In this document: positions 1 through 8,201 of the stretch, piece after piece | Numbering within the stretch: position 1 is the first letter of the stretch | Layout of the letters: every line of letters starts with the position of its first letter | Origin: Lysinibacillus halotolerans | Lineage (GTDB): Bacteria > Bacillota > Bacilli > Bacillales_A > Planococcaceae | Direction: 5' to 3' | DNA length: 64,000 nucleotides | NCBI RefSeq assembly: GCF_003711845.1 | Contig: NZ_RHLQ01000007.1 | Coordinates: 24,326 to 88,325 of the forward strand | Notes under the pieces: model-generated | Told to the model about the DNA's origin: nothing | Database searches by the model: none | Seen by the model: only the letters and a program-made list of their open reading frames with translations | Made by a program: the position numbers and the translations under genes

Positions 1-196
1 GCATACGGTTTCTGACCATAAAGATTTATCTTTTGGTGAAGCATACGGTGTTTATATGAAGGAACTTCGTTTATTAGCTCGTGCTGTATTTGTAATCGAC
101 AAAGAAGGTACTGTAACATATGTTGAGTATGTTCCAGAAGGTACAAGCCATCCGAATTATGAGGCAGCGATTGAAGCTGTTAAAGCATTAATTTAA
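1..196 (+). CDS. tpx: Thiol peroxidase, C-terminal part (cut by window edge)
   Basis: The first 65 codons up to the TAA at 194-196 encode the end of an atypical 2-Cys peroxiredoxin. The readable stretch [20 protein letters not shown] followed by [18 protein letters not shown] matches the C-terminal half of Tpx, including the conserved Arg in [10 protein letters not shown] that lies near the peroxidatic Cys. The peroxidatic and resolving Cys lie upstream of the window. Tpx reduces hydroperoxides in the cytoplasm using thioredoxin. The next gene, ytxK, is also its neighbour in B. subtilis, which supports the assignment. Confidence 0.85.
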   Translation, partial: HTVSDHKDLSFGEAYGVYMKELRLLARAVFVIDKEGTVTYVEYVPEGTSHPNYEAAIEAVKALI

Positions 197-275
197 TGGT
201 TTCGTTTCTTGCTTTCATAAGGTAAGATAGAATGATTAATAGGCTATTGTCTATAATTAAGTATGGTTAATGTAT

Positions 276-298
276 ACCCACTCAAACTTTGAGTGGGT
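276..298 (+). terminator. Hairpin between tpx and ytxK
   Basis: ACCCACTCAAA (276-286) pairs perfectly with TTTGAGTGGGT (288-298). The T-run after it is weak (TGTTCATTTC), so it may be a leaky terminator or an attenuator placed 12 nt before the ytxK ribosome binding site. Confidence 0.5.
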
Positions 299-322
299 TG
301 TTCATTTCAAAAGGAGTTTATT

Positions 323-1252
323 ATGGAAAAGTTTGAGCAAATATTTTCATTCATTAATGATAAAGCAGAGAAGTATGAAAAAGATGAAGGTATGTCCTTT
401 TTAGATGGTGTTTTGCAAGCCCTTGAAGATGTACTTGATGAAAAAGAATCTTGGATTGGCAAAGAGGCAACGAAAGAAGAAGTACGAAAAGCCGTTCAAA
501 TCGCTATTTTAAAAGGGATGCGAAAAACTTCTCAACCAAATCATCAAATGACACCTGACACATTAGGGCTTCTAGTTGGTTATTTTGTAGAGCAGTTTTT
601 CGAAGACCAACTAAAAAATAACCCGATTTCTATGTTGGATCCGGCCGTCGGTACAGGTAACTTACTTTTTACTGTGATGAATTTGTTAAATGATAAAGTA
701 TCAGCAACAGGAATCGAGGTAGATGAATTATTAATCCGTTTAGCAGCGGATACAGCTGAGTTACTCGAACAACCGGTTTTACTTTATCATCAAGATGCAT
801 TACAAAAGATGTTAGTCGATCCAGTTGATGCGGTTATATGTGACCTTCCAGTAGGATATTATCCGAATGAGGAAGTGGCATTAGATTATGAGTTATGTGC
901 CCATGATGAGATGAGCTATGCCCATCATTTATTTATAGAACAGTCGATTAACTATACAAAAGATGGTGGTTATTTATTTTTCTTAATCCCTGCTAATTTA
1001 TTCGAATCAAATCAAGCGAAGCAATTACAAAAATATTTGAAAAAACATGCTTGGATTCAGGCGGTCATTCAACTACCAGAAAATTTATTTGCTTCAAAAG
1101 CCCATGAAAAAAGCATTCTTATTTTACAAAAACAAAGTAAAGAATTAAGAGCTCCCCGTGAAGTGTTGCTAGCAAAAGTGCCAGCTATGTCCAATAAAGA
1201 AGCGTTATCGATGTTTTTTGAAAAAGTTCAAATGTGGAAAGAAAATAAATAA
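323..1252 (+). CDS. ytxK: YtxK-like class I SAM-dependent methyltransferase
   Basis: A 309-residue protein with the adenine-methyltransferase fold. Motif I for SAM binding is visible as DPAVGTGNLL (about residues 106-115), and the catalytic motif IV position reads DLPVGYYP (173-180), a variant of the usual NPPY. The helical N-terminal about 100 residues contain TPDTLGLLVGYFVEQ, typical of type I restriction M-subunit relatives. No restriction or specificity genes are nearby, so it is probably a housekeeping methyltransferase of unknown substrate. The start at 323 is chosen because AAAGGAG at 309-315 precedes it; an upstream in-frame start at 293 has no such site. B. subtilis ytxK also sits next to tpx. 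Confidence 0.8.
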   Translation: MEKFEQIFSFINDKAEKYEKDEGMSFLDGVLQALEDVLDEKESWIGKEATKEEVRKAVQIAILKGMRKTSQPNHQMTPDTLGLLVGYFVEQFFEDQLKNNPISMLDPAVGTGNLLFTVMNLLNDKVSATGIEVDELLIRLAADTAELLEQPVLLYHQDALQKMLVDPVDAVICDLPVGYYPNEEVALDYELCAHDEMSYAHHLFIEQSINYTKDGGYLFFLIPANLFESNQAKQLQKYLKKHAWIQAVIQLPENLFASKAHEKSILILQKQSKELRAPREVLLAKVPAMSNKEALSMFFEKVQMWKENK

Positions 1253-1279
1253 AAAAAATTGAAAAGTCATTATAATATT

Positions 1280-1348
1280 ATCCCCTTTAAGTAGATAATG
1301 TTAAAAAAACTACAGTACGCTGTAGATAACATTTTACTTAAAGGGGAT
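1280..1348 (+). promoter_or_regulatory. Nested hairpin burying the orfA ribosome binding site
   Basis: ATCCCCTTTAAGTA (1280-1293) is the exact reverse complement of TACTTAAAGGGGAT (1335-1348). Inside, AATGTT (1297-1302) pairs with AACATT (1328-1333), and CTACAG (1310-1315) pairs with CTGTAG (1320-1325). The 3' arm contains AAAGGGGA, the Shine-Dalgarno for the ATG at 1355, so read-through transcripts would have it paired. Confidence 0.65.
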
Positions 1349-1354
1349 TTTTCT

Positions 1355-1639
1355 ATGTCGAGAAAAAATAATACGTATTCAAATGAACTGAAATTGGAAA
1401 TCGTACAGGCCTATCTAAACGGGGAAGAGAGTATGCAAAAAATTGCGGACAGATACGAGATTCGCAATGTTTCGCAGGTAAAGGCTTGGGTGAAGAAATT
1501 TAAAGAAGTAGAATCGATTGAAGCATTTAACCGTCTTTCATCTACAGGTTCAGGGGCAAAGGGTGTGAAGAATCCGTTAAAAGGCAAACGTGTCCATTTT
1601 AAAAATGTAGAAGGAGAAATTAGACAAGCTGTTGAATAA
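1355..1639 (+). pseudogene. Truncated IS3-type transposase OrfA (HTH protein)
   Basis: A 94-residue product beginning MSRKNNTYSNELKLEIVQAY. It carries a helix-turn-helix of the insB/IS3 OrfA type (ELKLEIVQAYLNGEESMQKI, then a region reading VSQVKAWVKKFKE). Full OrfA proteins of the IS150-like group are longer and carry a second HTH and a leucine-zipper-like end; here the reading stops at 1639 after a short basic tail (KGKRVHFKN). No integrase (DDE) part follows, so the product cannot transpose on its own. The start is set by AAAGGGGA at 1340-1347. It could still bind the element's ends in trans, which is inference. Confidence 0.6.
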
Positions 1640-1763
1640 TATATTTACTTTTATAACTTCCAACGATTCCAAAAAAGACTCAACCACCTGGACCGATAGA
1701 ATATCGACACCAGATGGCTGCTTAGTCTTTTTAAAGTTGTCTACTTGACAGGGGTAAGTCCAC

Positions 1764-2230
1764 AATACTGTAAAGGTAATGGCTTTTTATATTTTACTGC
1801 CACGAAAGGATTATTGTCTAAATTTATAGGCTTATGATACATAAAATGATTGGAAAACATCTATCCTATATTTATATGAACAAAATGCAATTTTTTATTT
1901 TCAACTTTTTGCGGCTTCAACAGGAAATGATGTATGAAAAATTTAAGATTCTGTAGTAAAAATAGTAAAGTTTTAATAAATCCTTTACAGAAGAATTTTA
2001 GTTGTTAACGTGTTCCGTTAGATTCAAAAGGAAATGAAAAAAAGTTTTTAGAGATAAAAAATCTTAATTTTTTAAGAAAAAAACTACTTTTTCCTAATTT
2101 TTTATTATTAGAAAAATATTTTTTAGTTAACTTCAAAATAGTATCTTACATATTAGCTGGAAAATTGTTATTATGTATATAAATTCAATTATTTGAATAC
2201 ATAAGTTCACAACGGGGAGAGGAATCAGCT
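1764..2230. other. AT-rich intergenic stretch upstream of ald
   Basis: About 465 bp without a credible gene. The right end of the IS-like element contains an outward-facing TTGACA (1745-1750), but no good -10 lies 16-18 bp beyond it. Close to ald there is a palindrome, ATTCAA-TTAT-TTGAAT (2183-2198), which could be an operator. Runs of A and T dominate 2030-2130. Confidence 0.4.
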
Positions 2231-3346
2231 ATGAAAATTGGAGTACCAAAGGAAATAAAAAACAATGAAAACCGTGTTGCAATGACACCTGCTGGAGTTG
2301 TTACATTAATCAGTGCTGGACATGAAGTTTTTATTGAAACGGGTGCTGGTTTAGGTTCATCCTTTACAGATGAAGATTATGTTGCTGCTGGTGCAACAAT
2401 TGTTAGTTCAGCTCAAGAAGCATGGGCTCAAGAAATGGTGATGAAAGTAAAAGAACCAATTCCAAGCGAGTATTCATATTTCCATGAGGGGTTAATTTTA
2501 TTTACGTATTTACATTTAGCACCGGAACTTGAGTTAACACAAGCTTTATTAGACAATAAAGTAGTTGGAATAGCTTATGAAACGGTTCAATTACCAAATA
2601 GATCTTTACCACTTCTTACACCAATGAGTGAAGTGGCAGGTAAAATGTCTGTACAAATTGGGGCGCAATTTTTAGAAAAAATGAATGGTGGAAAAGGTAT
2701 TCTTTTAGGAGGAGTATCTGGTGTTCCGCGCGGTAAAGTTACAATTGTAGGCGGAGGTATGGCCGGTACAAATGCTGCTCGTATCGCAGTTGGTATGGGT
2801 GCCGATGTAACAATTTTAGATTTAAACCCAGAGAGATTACGTCAACTGGAAGATATTTTTGGTTCTTCTGTTCAAACGTTAATGTCTAATCCGTACAACA
2901 TTGCAGAATCAGTTAAAGATTCAGATTTAGTTATTGGTTCAGTTTTAATCCCAGGGGCAAAAGCACCAAAACTAGTTACTGAGCAAATGGTAAAAAGCAT
3001 GCGTCCAGGATCTGTCATTGTAGATATTGCAATTGACCAAGGGGGTAGCTTTGAAACAACAGATCGAGTAACGACTCATGATAATCCAACTTACATTAAA
3101 CATGATGTTGTTCATTATGCAGTTGCGAATATGCCTGGTGCTGTACCACGTACATCAACCATTGCCCTTACAAATAATACAGTACCTTACGCGTTACAAA
3201 TTGCGAACAAAGGCTATAAACAAGCATGTATTGAAAATGAAGCGTTGAAAAAAGGGTTAAATACATTAGAAGGTCACGTTGTTTATAAAGCAGTTGCTGA
3301 AGACCAAGGTCGTGATTATGTACCTGTCGATTCTTTACTTATTTAA
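2231..3346 (+). CDS. ald: Alanine dehydrogenase
   Basis: A 371-residue NAD-dependent enzyme that interconverts L-alanine and pyruvate plus ammonium; in bacilli it feeds alanine into central metabolism and matters for sporulation. The family start [20 protein letters not shown] is intact. MKVKEP carries the substrate-binding Lys, TYLHLAPE the catalytic His, and [12 protein letters not shown] the Rossmann NAD loop (about residues 172-183). Length equals the family norm (370-378). GGGGAGAGG lies 8 nt before the ATG. It is monocistronic: a strong terminator follows at 3371-3409 and a relic mobile element lies upstream. Confidence 0.95.
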   Translation: MKIGVPKEIKNNENRVAMTPAGVVTLISAGHEVFIETGAGLGSSFTDEDYVAAGATIVSSAQEAWAQEMVMKVKEPIPSEYSYFHEGLILFTYLHLAPELELTQALLDNKVVGIAYETVQLPNRSLPLLTPMSEVAGKMSVQIGAQFLEKMNGGKGILLGGVSGVPRGKVTIVGGGMAGTNAARIAVGMGADVTILDLNPERLRQLEDIFGSSVQTLMSNPYNIAESVKDSDLVIGSVLIPGAKAPKLVTEQMVKSMRPGSVIVDIAIDQGGSFETTDRVTTHDNPTYIKHDVVHYAVANMPGAVPRTSTIALTNNTVPYALQIANKGYKQACIENEALKKGLNTLEGHVVYKAVAEDQGRDYVPVDSLLI

Positions 3347-3370
3347 GGGAAGCTTATAAAATAAATAACA

Positions 3371-3409
3371 AGCTACTTGTTAGAAAAAACTAACAAGTGG
3401 CTTTTTTTA
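3371..3409 (+). terminator. Terminator of ald
   Basis: AGCTACTTGTTAG (3371-3383) pairs with CTAACAAGTGGCT (3390-3402) across a 6-nt A loop, followed by seven T. Confidence 0.9.
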
Positions 3410-3420
3410 TGGAATGGTAT

Positions 3421-3435
3421 ATTTATCAGAAAATA
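3421..3435 (+). promoter_or_regulatory. CodY-like box upstream of the LIV transporter
   Basis: ATTTATCAGAAAATA matches the CodY consensus AATTTTCWGAAAATT at 12 of 15 positions. It lies 92 bp before the first gene of a branched-chain amino acid uptake operon, a classic CodY target in Bacillales. Binding is inferred. Confidence 0.5.
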
Positions 3436-3526
3436 TTAACTATTTCGAAATTTATCATTTACTTTTCCATAAAAATGTAATTTAATAGAATTGCTCTACT
3501 AAAAATAAAATATTGGGGGAATTCAA

Positions 3527-4681
3527 ATGAAGGGGATATTTCAAAAGTCGTTTACTCTTATGCTCGTATTGATGTTATGTTTACTTACGGCATGTGGTGG
3601 GTCAAGCGCAGGTGAAGAAGGCTCAACGAATAGTAATGGTGGCACAATTCAAGCAAAAATTGGGGTAGTCTCCTATTTAACTGGTGCTGGTGCAGCTTAT
3701 GGAGAAGCCATTACAGAAGGTTTAAAATTAGCCCAAAGTGAAATTAATGAACAAGGGGAAGTTAACATAGATTTAGTAATTGAAGATTCTGCTGGGGAAG
3801 CGGAGCAAGCCCTTTCTGCTGCTCAAAAATTAATGAATGATGAAGAGATTCTTGCCATTATAGGTCCTACATTAAGTACAGAATTTTTTGCAGTAGCTCC
3901 TGAAGCAGATTTGAACGGCATATCGATAATGGGTACTTCCACTACGGCGGAAGGTATACCGGAAATTGGTGATTATGTGTTCCGAAACTCTATCCCAGAA
4001 GCATTAGCTATTCCAACGGCGATGGAAAAAGCCGTTGAAAGAACAGGTGCGAAAAAAGTGGCACTTATTTATGGTAATGACGATGTTTTGACTAAATCGG
4101 GCTTCGATACAATGAAAAAGACAGCTGAAGAAATGGGATTGGAAATATTAACGATTGAAACGTTCCAAAAAGGACAAAGCGATTATAATGCACAACTAAC
4201 AAAAATTAAAAATGCAGATCCAGATTTAATTTTAGCCTCTGCATTATATAACGAAGGGGCTGTCATTATGGACCAAGCACGTAAAATGGGGATCGATGTA
4301 CCGTTTGTTGGTGGCAATGGCTTTAACTCCCCTCAAGTACTTGAAATTGCTGGAGATGCAGCAAACGGTTTAATCGTTGCTACGCCGTGGTTTGGAGAGT
4401 CTGAAGATCCAAAAGTAGTTGAATTCAACAAAAAATATGAAGAAGCCTATGGAAAGCTGCCTGACCAATTTGCTGCTCAATCTTATGACGCATTATATAT
4501 TTATGCAGATGCTTTAAAAAGAGCTGGTGAAGCAGATCGAGAACTGTTCCATGAAGCTTTAGCAGAAACGAAAAATTTTGAAGGATTGTTAGGAAATTTT
4601 TCATTCGATGAAATAGGTGACGTTGTTATGGACGTTAAAGTTGTTGAAATAAAAGACGGAAAATTTGTTGAATTCCAATAA
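3527..4681 (+). CDS. livK: Branched-chain amino acid ABC transporter, substrate-binding lipoprotein
   Basis: A 384-residue exported protein. The N-terminus has a lysine-containing n-region, a hydrophobic core and the lipobox LTAC, so Cys at about residue 23 would be lipid-anchored after cleavage. A Ser/Gly/Asn-rich linker follows, and then a type I periplasmic-binding fold (IGVVSYLTGAGAAYGEAITE near residue 45, IIGPTLSTEF, and later AAQSYDALYIYADALK). It captures leucine, isoleucine or valine (or a related amino acid) for the LivHM/LivGF translocator encoded directly downstream. GGGGG precedes the ATG by 8 nt. Exact substrate specificity cannot be read from sequence. Confidence 0.88.
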   Translation: MKGIFQKSFTLMLVLMLCLLTACGGSSAGEEGSTNSNGGTIQAKIGVVSYLTGAGAAYGEAITEGLKLAQSEINEQGEVNIDLVIEDSAGEAEQALSAAQKLMNDEEILAIIGPTLSTEFFAVAPEADLNGISIMGTSTTAEGIPEIGDYVFRNSIPEALAIPTAMEKAVERTGAKKVALIYGNDDVLTKSGFDTMKKTAEEMGLEILTIETFQKGQSDYNAQLTKIKNADPDLILASALYNEGAVIMDQARKMGIDVPFVGGNGFNSPQVLEIAGDAANGLIVATPWFGESEDPKVVEFNKKYEEAYGKLPDQFAAQSYDALYIYADALKRAGEADRELFHEALAETKNFEGLLGNFSFDEIGDVVMDVKVVEIKDGKFVEFQ

Positions 4682-4778
4682 TTGCACCTTTAAATAAGTG
4701 GAAATGAAAATGATTCATCTTTATGTAAAAAAATAAATTTCATTTTTGCCAATCGAAATAAAAAAATGACTTTAAAGG

Positions 4779-5669
4779 ATGATGATTTTGCTTTTAGAAC
4801 AATTTATTAACGGAATAACTTTGGGCAGCATCTATGCAATCGTTGCCCTAGGGTTTACGCTTGTTTTTGGCGTTTTAGGTATTATTAATATGGCCCATGG
4901 GGAAATTTTTATGGTCGGTGCCTTTGTAGGAGTGATGACGACAGGTGTTTTAGGTTGGCCATTATGGTTAGCCTTTGTTGCATCGATTGTCGTAACAGCA
5001 ATTTTAGGTTACTTATTAGAAACTTTTACTTTACGACCTTTAAGGGGAAAAAGAGGGGTATCCCATTTGGCTCCTTTAATAAGTACGATTGGTGTTTCCA
5101 TATTGCTTGAAAACTTATCCCATCATCTATTTGGGGCAGGTAATAAACCTTTTCGTACAGAGTTTGCGGAAATGAGTATTGAAATTGGTTCTATAACGAT
5201 TTATATCGTTCAAATTGTCATTTTCGTTATTTCGATTATTTTAATGATCGGCTTATCGATATGGTTATCCAAAACAAAAGCAGGTAAAGCGTTACGGGCA
5301 ACAGCTGAAAATTTAGAAACAGCTAGTATTCTAGGTGTAGATACAAAGAAAATCATTACGTTAACGGTCATCATCGCCTCTGCAATGGGAGGCATAGCAG
5401 GAATATTAGTTGGAATGGCGTTTAACTCTGTCAGCCCACAAATGGGATTAGCTATCGGTTTGAAAGGTCTTGCCATCATCATTTTAGGTGGAATGGGGAA
5501 TGTCAAAGGTGCCATGGTGGGAGGATTAATTTTAGGATTATCGGAAACATTCCTCGTAGCATATGGTGATTCGGGTTACCGGGATGCCATCGCATTTATC
5601 ATGATCATCGTCATTCTTTTATTAAGACCACAAGGTATATTCGGATCAAAGATAGTAGAGGGCAGGTGA
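4779..5669 (+). CDS. livH: Branched-chain amino acid ABC transporter permease LivH
   Basis: A membrane permease of about 295 residues with eight or so hydrophobic segments and the LivH hallmarks NGITLGSIYAIVALGFTLVF at the start and NMAHGEIFMVGAF soon after. The cytoplasmic coupling loop reads AIGLKGLAIIILGGMGNVKG (about residues 227-246). Two ATG codons (4779, 4782) and a TTG (4788) compete as start. AAAGG at 4774-4778 sits too close to the ATGs and is ideally spaced for the TTG, so the true product may begin MLLEQFINGITLG. It pairs with LivM. Confidence 0.88.
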   Translation: MMILLLEQFINGITLGSIYAIVALGFTLVFGVLGIINMAHGEIFMVGAFVGVMTTGVLGWPLWLAFVASIVVTAILGYLLETFTLRPLRGKRGVSHLAPLISTIGVSILLENLSHHLFGAGNKPFRTEFAEMSIEIGSITIYIVQIVIFVISIILMIGLSIWLSKTKAGKALRATAENLETASILGVDTKKIITLTVIIASAMGGIAGILVGMAFNSVSPQMGLAIGLKGLAIIILGGMGNVKGAMVGGLILGLSETFLVAYGDSGYRDAIAFIMIIVILLLRPQGIFGSKIVEGR

Positions 5670-5673
5670 GTGT

Positions 5674-6627
5674 ATGTTAGCTGATTTTATTAATCCATAT
5701 CATTTACAAATTGCTTCATTTATATTAATCAATATTCTTCTTGCCATTAGTGTGTACGTCCCATTATCTTCGGGGCAATTATCATTAGGTAGCGCAGGAT
5801 TTATGGGTGTCGGTGCTTATACGTCGGCATTGTTAACGATTCATTTCGATTTACCTATTTTTGTTGGTATTTTAATAGGTGCTAGTGTTGCGGGATGTCT
5901 TGGCATTATTATCGGAATTCCATCTTTAAGATTATCAGGTGTTTATTTAGCGATAGCTACTTTAGGTCTTGGAGAGGTTATTCGAGTCATTTTTGTTAAC
6001 TGGGAATCCCTTACGAAAGGATCGATTGGATTAACCGGTATTCCCCAAATGGGAAGGGAATTATTAAACTTGGCACGGGATTTCGGTATTCAGCCTGCTA
6101 TGTTCGGGTTAAGGAATAATCAATTTGTTTATTTAATGGTGTTTGTCATCTTGTTTATTTTAGTCACTGCAACGATCTGGTTTGTTTTTCGCCAACAAAA
6201 TTCCCGTGTAGGTCGATCCTTCTCATCAATCCAAATGGATGAAAAGGCAGCGGAATCTATGGGGATAAATATTACTTACTTTAAAGTTCTTTCCTTTTCC
6301 CAAGGTGCCTTTTTAGCTGGGTTAGCGGGTGCATTGTTTGCCCATGTAATGGGATATATTTCTCCTTCCGATTTTTCCTACCATCGGGCTGTTGAAATTT
6401 TAATTTTCACTGTCTTCGGAGGTAGTGAAGTAATTATTGGTTCGATATTCGGTGCAATCTTTTTAACGTTAATACCAGAAGTATTACGCTTTGTAAGCGA
6501 ATATCGATATATTATTTACGGAATTATGTTAGTTATATTAATGGCCGTTCGCCCTCAAGGAATTTTAGATATTCAATTATTAAGTAAGTTCAAAAGGTTG
6601 AAACGTTCTAAAGGAGGGGTCCGTTAA
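5674..6627 (+). CDS. livM: Branched-chain amino acid ABC transporter permease LivM
   Basis: A second permease of 317 residues, starting 4 bp after livH. Hydrophobic segments span the protein; family signatures include SLGSAGFMGVGAYTSALL (about residues 37-54), SLRLSGVYLAIATLGLGEVI, and the coupling loop VEILIFTVFGGSEVIIGSIF near the C-terminus. A basic tail (FKRLKRSKGGVR) is cytoplasmic. Length is near the bacterial norm. AGGTGA before the ATG serves as ribosome binding site, and the stop codon overlaps the livG start by one base, indicating translational coupling. Confidence 0.9.
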   Translation: MLADFINPYHLQIASFILINILLAISVYVPLSSGQLSLGSAGFMGVGAYTSALLTIHFDLPIFVGILIGASVAGCLGIIIGIPSLRLSGVYLAIATLGLGEVIRVIFVNWESLTKGSIGLTGIPQMGRELLNLARDFGIQPAMFGLRNNQFVYLMVFVILFILVTATIWFVFRQQNSRVGRSFSSIQMDEKAAESMGINITYFKVLSFSQGAFLAGLAGALFAHVMGYISPSDFSYHRAVEILIFTVFGGSEVIIGSIFGAIFLTLIPEVLRFVSEYRYIIYGIMLVILMAVRPQGILDIQLLSKFKRLKRSKGGVR

Positions 6628-7400
6628 TGGTTCTTGAAATACGGAACGTATCAAAAAACTTTGGTGGTATTCACGCTTTAAAAGATGTTTCCTTTCAAAT
6701 TCAAGAAGGGGAAATTTATGGTTTAATAGGCCCGAACGGTGCTGGGAAAACGACGATGTTTAATTTAATTACGAATATTTTTGAACCAACTTCAGGTCAA
6801 ATTGTTTTTAATGACTCCAATATTACCGGTTTAAAATCTTATAAGATTACGGAACAAGGAATATGCCGGACGTACCAAAATATTCGCCTCTTTTCCCAAA
6901 TGTCCGCTTTGAAAAATGTGATGGTCGGTGGTCATTGTAGGAGCACATCTGGCGTATTTAGTAGTGTTTTCCGAACAAAAAAGCAAAAGAGGGAGGAGAA
7001 AGCACTTACTGAAAAAGCGGAGGAGCTTTTAGATTTAGTTGGATTATTGGAGCATAAAGATGCATTGGCGGAGAATCTTGCCTACGGTCAGCAAAGAAGA
7101 CTTGAAATTGCTAGGGCGATGGCGAGTAATCCGAAATTATTATTATTAGATGAACCGGCAGCTGGGATGAATGAAAAGGAAACGGATAGTTTGTATGATT
7201 TAATCAAACTTATACAATCTAAAGGAATCACCGTATTAATAATTGAACATGATATGCCACTTGTTATGAAGCTTTGTGATCGGATAACGGTGTTAAATTT
7301 TGGAGAGAAACTAGCTGAAGGTACTCCATATGAAATTCAAAACAACGAAGCAGTTATTGAAGCCTACCTCGGTCGAGAGGAGGATGTAGATATTGCTTAA
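6627..7400 (+). CDS. livG: Branched-chain amino acid ABC transporter ATP-binding protein LivG
   Basis: A 257-residue ATPase that powers uptake together with LivF. Visible motifs are Walker A GPNGAGKTT (about residues 35-43), Q-loop region CRTYQNIRLF, the LivG-type signature LAYGQQRRLEIARAMA (in place of LSGGQ), Walker B LLLLDEPAAGMN and the switch His in IIEHDM. The AYGQQ form of the signature is typical of LivG rather than LivF. The gene overlaps livM by 1 bp and livF by 8 bp. Confidence 0.93.
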   Translation: MVLEIRNVSKNFGGIHALKDVSFQIQEGEIYGLIGPNGAGKTTMFNLITNIFEPTSGQIVFNDSNITGLKSYKITEQGICRTYQNIRLFSQMSALKNVMVGGHCRSTSGVFSSVFRTKKQKREEKALTEKAEELLDLVGLLEHKDALAENLAYGQQRRLEIARAMASNPKLLLLDEPAAGMNEKETDSLYDLIKLIQSKGITVLIIEHDMPLVMKLCDRITVLNFGEKLAEGTPYEIQNNEAVIEAYLGREEDVDIA

Positions 7401-8136
7401 ATTAACGAACGTCCAAACCTATTATGGACAGATTCAAGCTCTAAAAGGTATTGATTTAGAAGTACCTGAAGGTCAAATTATTACGTTGCTTGGAGCAAAC
7501 GGTGCGGGAAAATCGACGACGATGAAAACGATAGCCGGAATTCTAAAGCCAAAAAAAGGGACGATCGAATTTTTAGGAGAAAATGTAACGGGATTAAGGC
7601 CAGATCAGTTACTCCGTAAAGGAATCGCCCTTGTGCCTGAAGGACGTGCCATTTTATCTTCAATGACAGTATTAGAAAATTTAGAGATGGGGGCTTATCA
7701 TCGAAAGGACAAAGGGGTAAAAGAAGACATTGATAACGTTATGAAACGTTTCCCTATTTTGTTTGAAAGACAAACTCAACTAGCCGGTACCCTTTCTGGT
7801 GGACAACAACAAATGTTAGCCATCGCTCGAGCATTATTATCTAAACCTAAATTACTTTTACTCGATGAACCGTCCATGGGATTAGCGCCACTAATCGTGT
7901 CGGAAATTTTCACGATTATTAAAGAAATAAAAGAAGCGGGAACGACGGTGCTTCTTGTGGAACAAAATGCAAAACAGGCTTTAAAAATTGCTGATTTTGG
8001 CTACGTTATGGAAACGGGGAAAATCATCATTGAATGGAAATCATCAGATTTATTAGCTGATTCTCGAATTGTAGAGGCCTATTTAGGAAGAAAATCAATA
8101 AAAGATCAAGAACAATTGCAAGATCAGGGGATATAG
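7393..8136 (+). CDS. livF: Branched-chain amino acid ABC transporter ATP-binding protein LivF
   Basis: A 247-residue partner ATPase with Walker A GANGAGKST, signature LSGGQQQMLAIARAL, Walker B LLLLDEPSMGLAP and switch His replaced by Gln (LLVEQNA), the normal LivF pattern. It starts at a TTG (7393) inside the end of livG, 9-10 nt after GAGAGGAGG. It extends past the usual 235 residues with a polar tail (KSIKDQEQLQDQGI). It is the last gene of the operon; a bidirectional terminator follows. Confidence 0.92.
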   Translation: MLKLTNVQTYYGQIQALKGIDLEVPEGQIITLLGANGAGKSTTMKTIAGILKPKKGTIEFLGENVTGLRPDQLLRKGIALVPEGRAILSSMTVLENLEMGAYHRKDKGVKEDIDNVMKRFPILFERQTQLAGTLSGGQQQMLAIARALLSKPKLLLLDEPSMGLAPLIVSEIFTIIKEIKEAGTTVLLVEQNAKQALKIADFGYVMETGKIIIEWKSSDLLADSRIVEAYLGRKSIKDQEQLQDQGI

Positions 8137-8148
8137 ATTTTTTACAGG

Positions 8149-8184
8149 AAAAGGTGATGCGAAAAAATTTTCGCATCACCTTTT
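8149..8184. terminator. Bidirectional terminator between livF and the M24 peptidase gene
   Basis: AAAAGGTGATGCGAAAA (8149-8165) is perfectly complementary to TTTTCGCATCACCTTTT (8168-8184). The two genes converge, and either strand gives a T-run. Confidence 0.9.
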
Positions 8185-8201
8185 AACTTTTTAACAATTA
8201 G

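Larger units (their letters stand above)
1275..1763 (+). mobile_element. Internally deleted IS3-like insertion element
   Basis: The two ends are imperfect inverted repeats of roughly 40 bp. The left end contains TTATCCCCTTTAAGTAGATA (from 1278). The reverse complement of the right end contains TTACCCCTGTCAAGTAGACA, and both continue into similar A-rich sequence. Between them only the start of an orfA-type gene remains (1355-1639), and about 100 bp later the right end begins. IS3-family elements normally carry orfA plus an orfB integrase of about 280 codons, which is missing here. The right end also holds a long hairpin, AAAAAGACT...AGTCTTTTT, with inner arms CCACCTGG/CCAGATGG and GATA/TATC. 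Boundaries are approximate because no target duplication is obvious. Confidence 0.6.

Noticed and set aside
1577..1765. Minus-strand open frame over the IS relic
   Set aside because: Antisense to the orfA fragment, no ribosome binding site, cysteine/phenylalanine-rich nonsense sequence.
1745..1773. Outward promoter from the IS right end driving ald
   Set aside because: TTGACA is present but no acceptable -10 lies 16-18 bp downstream, and ald starts nearly 500 bp away.
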